DNA from: Elysia chlorotica | Lineage: Eukaryota; Mollusca; Gastropoda; Plakobranchidae | NCBI GenBank assembly: GCA_003991915.1 | Contig: RQTK01000960.1 | Location: forward strand, 74,830-138,829 | Direction: 5' to 3' | DNA: 64,000 nt | In this document: positions 60,892 to 64,000 of the stretch, piece by piece | Layout: every line of letters begins with the position of its first letter | Position numbering within the stretch: the stretch's first letter is position 1 | The notes under the pieces: model-generated | Seen by the model: the letters and a program-made list of their open reading frames with translations, nothing else | Databases searched by the model: none | What the model was told of the DNA's origin: nothing | Translations under genes and position numbers: made by a program

Positions 60892-62131
60892 TGAGGAGGG
60901 AAGGAGAGATTGAGAAAGAGAATGAGAGTGTGTGTGTATTTGTGTGAAAGGTGTAAACAACGATGGACTTAAGGAAACCTTAAATATATATATTATACTT
61001 GAATAAAGGTAAAGATTCACTCTGTAATAGCAAAATGCTTAGAACTATAAATAATATGAATATTTTTTTTTCTGTGAATTTGATTTGGGGTTTTCGTTTT
61101 AAGAAAGTGGCGGTTGTGATTTAAGATTTTTTTTTTTTCGTTTATGATGCCATAATTATTTTATATTCCTAATATTATATATTCTGAACTGCTTAAAAAC
61201 CCGATATAATTTTTGTAGCCTAAATATTTTTAGGGATCAGCTTTTTGCTATGTATTTTTTTTTGTCATTTACTTCCATTCTCCCTCTCCAGTTGATATTT
61301 TTCTCAAAGCTTTTAGTTCGCAGTCAAAAGGTTTCGATTTTTTTTTTTTTAGGATCTTGAAAAGCCATATGTTATTTGCAGGAGTTAATGTTTAATCTGT
61401 GATATTGGGGCTGCCTCTTACTGATTGAGTAAACTTTTTCACTATGATTTGTGTTTTCATTGGTTTTTGCATAAGTCTTTAAGTCAGAAGCTACTTTTCA
61501 AAATTGTCATATGTTGCAATAATGGACTTTATCAAACATTGACTATTTGGAACTAGAGCAGTTGTCATACAATTGTCCTGGAACATACAATTAAAGAAAA
61601 TTAACTCCTGAGGCAATATACTAAATTCTTTTTCCCCCCCACTTTGGCTTTGATCAACTGCTTTGCAAAAAATAATGTAGAGTAAGACCGTTATTGTATC
61701 AATTGGAAGAAGTTCAGTTCATATTCTAACTCCTTTGTTTTCTTGGTGTTATAATCCATCTTGTTAGAACTAAGTCCCAAGGAGAATAACTTATAAGTCC
61801 AAGTATACTCTACATATAAATATTTTTATACACATGTATGTGTATATACCCTTTAAATCCATCCAGTAATTCTTTTAATTTTATTCTGCAGGAATTATTC
61901 TTTTTCTCTTCATTTCTGCATGAGGAGCGCTCTATCCATATCCATAAAATTTTGAAATGCTATTTTACAGTGTGGTTCTTGTAACAGTATTTAGCTTCAT
62001 ACTTCCTTTGAGTGATATGCAACTGGATTGACTTCTTTTTTATAATATTATTGACTTTCACTTAACCATGCAAATTGAGGCTCTGGTAATGATGTATAAT
62101 AATAAAAATAATGTAAAGAAAGATACTTCTT

Positions 62132-62216
<85 letters not shown>

Positions 62217-63250
62217 CAGACACACATGCAGACAGACAGAGACTAATGGAGAGATTGAATGAGGGATGGGGACAAAGATGGACAGACAGAAAGCCTGAGC
62301 TTAGAATAGGAGCTGGGGTTTAATAACATGTTCATGTATGTACAATGTATGAATTCTTATGTTGCTTCCATATTTTTAACTCCTTAATGTGTTCATGGTT
62401 CCCCCAGTGGTTGCATTTATTTATCTCCTTCTGTTATAGATTTCCATTGGTTTACTGCTGACATAATCTTCCTTTTTTATTTTTTTGTTGGAAAATGAAT
62501 TTTACTTTAATGTAAGAAAATGTCCTTGTAATTGTAAGTTGAAGTCCATCCCCACACTGAATTTGTGTGTATTTATGTCTCAGATATATGACTTAGGGCC
62601 CAGTCGCAGTTTAGCCTAGTTATTTAAGACGGAAATGTAAAACCAACTAACCCAAAATTCCAGTTTATCTTAGTATGGTGCAAGAGTCTTGACTTTATGA
62701 ATATTTTTAGTACAATGTATTCAATTTAAATTTACAATCTGAATTCTTTTTTTTTTTTAAGTACCAGGTAGATGGTGTAGGGGATTCTTTCTTTTTCTGT
62801 TTTTTTTTTTAAAATTATTTTTTATTGCCTCATTTATTATTACTTAAATTTAATTACTTTAAAAACTCTGACATCATAACTAGGAATTTTTACTACCTGT
62901 TAGAAATTACTAGGAATTCAACTACTATCTTAGAAATAATTTGAATGAAGCTATGTTTAATCAAGTTATATTTATAGATAAAGTTCTAAAGTCAACCATG
63001 AATTTTCTTAATTGAAGCTGATGGTGTTGCTGTTACTATTATTAGTGTTGTGGAACATTGATATGCTTTTTATTTAGTGTAACTATAAGTAGTTGAGAGT
63101 GGGGAAATCAACAATGACTTATTTTACAAGTTGTTGAGTTGTCATAATAATTATACTTTTTTTTGTTTTTTGTTTGAACTTGTATATACATGTAATTATG
63201 TAAACTCTATTTGGCAATGCAATAAACTTGATTTTTTTTCATAATAAAAG
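60615..63250 (+). other. PKNOX: PKNOX 3' UTR with distal polyadenylation signals
   Basis: The AT-rich stretch after the stop has no further open frame of note. A proximal AATAAA lies at 61,002 and a distal pair at 63,221 and 63,243, followed by a T-rich stretch (GTCTCTTGTCTTTTTTTTTG), the best site. It holds GA and CAGA microsatellites (60,858-60,890; 62,150-62,240) and a SINE tail scrap near 62,590-62,655. Confidence 0.6.
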
Positions 63251-63384
63251 TCTCTTGTCTTTTTTTTTGTTCATAATATTTCCCAATTGTGCATACAATG
63301 AACATTATATGTCTGTATTGATGAGTTAGAGACGCCAAAGTCTAATTTCTAAAACCAAAAGTCTATACTATTTTGCTGATCGGC

Positions 63385-63515
63385 CGAGACATGAGTAATT
63401 TTATCCTTGCACTGTCTCTGTGTGATAGCTCGTAAAATTTACAGATAACAGTCCACAATATAGCCTATATATATATATATAGCTGATGTTGGATGTTAAG
63501 CAACAAACTCAAACT
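63385..63515 (+). repeat. SINE family A, CACTGTCTCTGTGTG subfamily, 5'-truncated
   Basis: GGCCGAGACATGAGTAATTT, CTTGCACTGTCTCTGTGTGA, AGCTCGTAAAATTTACAGAT then TAGCCTATATATATA and a GATGTTGGATGTTAAGCAAC tail. Directly downstream of the distal polyadenylation signals. Confidence 0.7.
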
Positions 63516-63552
63516 TAAAACTATCCTGCTAGTATCTGGGACTTCACCAAAA

Positions 63553-63640
63553 TTTTTGATAGCCCAGTTGGTTAGTAGTCTGGCCTGATGAATGAGATTT
63601 CCTCAGTTCAAATCCCATTTCCTGTTGGTGGGATCTTCTC
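63553..63640 (+). repeat. tRNA-like sequence, probably a SINE head
   Basis: GATAGCCCAGTTGGTTAGTA resembles a tRNA D-arm and box A; CAGTTCAAATCCCAT resembles box B about 40 bp later. It has no clear acceptor-stem pairing, so I call it a SINE head and not a tRNA gene. Confidence 0.5.
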
Positions 63641-64000
63641 TGAGTATGATTCTGCGGTAAACAAAGTAACTCAAACTAATCAATAATAACTTTTCTACGA
63701 CTGTTATATCTGGAATACATGTAGACCTAATTAAGACACAGAATAGCAAACAAACGTTCTGATTATTTGTATAGAGTTATTCGATTTTTCCACCCTTAGT
63801 TCAGCAGTGTGATGGCTTGAAGTCTTGCGGGTGATTTGTATATTTAAGAGCAGGAAGCAAAAAAAACAACAAAAAAAACGAATGATATAAAGTGTGGATC
63901 CAAAATAGAGAGCACAAGAAAACTAGGAACAAAATATCAGATACTTTACACGCAAAACGTGTAATACAAAATGCATTTTATTCATAAAAAAATTAGCAAC

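Overview
The window is AT-rich eukaryotic DNA from an invertebrate animal with introns, dense microsatellites, tRNA-derived SINEs and decayed LINE fragments. I infer a mollusc, probably a gastropod. The reasons are one clear bilaterian TALE homeobox gene with long Gln/Ala/Gly-rich expansions, abundant GA/TC microsatellites, and clusters of AGATCTAG-type repeats that I associate with heterobranch snail and slug genomes. The species call is inference. I see no bacterial-style operon, CRISPR array, or retrovirus-like or Polinton-like element.

Layout. Positions 1-28,800 hold no gene I can support: microsatellites, SINE copies (mostly minus strand), a LINE reverse-transcriptase tail (21,330-21,915) and a candidate 1.8 kb DNA transposon (14,687-16,521). 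Positions 28,808-42,484 hold a minus-strand gene of at least 11 phase-consistent coding exons. It encodes an unrecognised protein with an acidic, Pro/Met-rich basic N-terminal half and a charged helical C-terminal half. Positions 43,000-48,200 are intergenic between the two divergent genes and include an 851-base gap. Positions 48,200-63,250 hold the plus-strand PKNOX (Prep) gene: 12 coding exons I could join with phases that all agree, giving 805 residues with a bipartite MEIS/PREP N-terminal domain and a TALE homeodomain, then a long 3' UTR.

The most striking signal is repeated local duplication of exon edges inside these two genes. In PKNOX: (i) a complete 135-nt coding exon is tandemly duplicated in a 2-kb segmental copy with both copies intact; (ii) the acceptor plus first bases of the next exon occurs about nine more times as a decoy array; (iii) the start of the following exon has one decoy copy; (iv) the donor end of exon 5 is repeated four more times as 60-79 bp units, three of which look like 24-nt in-frame microexons. 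In the minus-strand gene one exon start is also copied, separated from the true exon by a GA microsatellite. A SINE lies in only one copy of the PKNOX duplication, so the order of events can be read: duplication first, SINE later.

The two genes are transcribed away from a shared 5-6 kb region. Each presumed 5' end is bordered by an AGATCTAG repeat cluster. The PKNOX side has a TGACGTCA site and a TGATTGAC (PBX/PREP-type) site just upstream of a candidate non-coding first exon. How the two products relate functionally cannot be read from the sequence.
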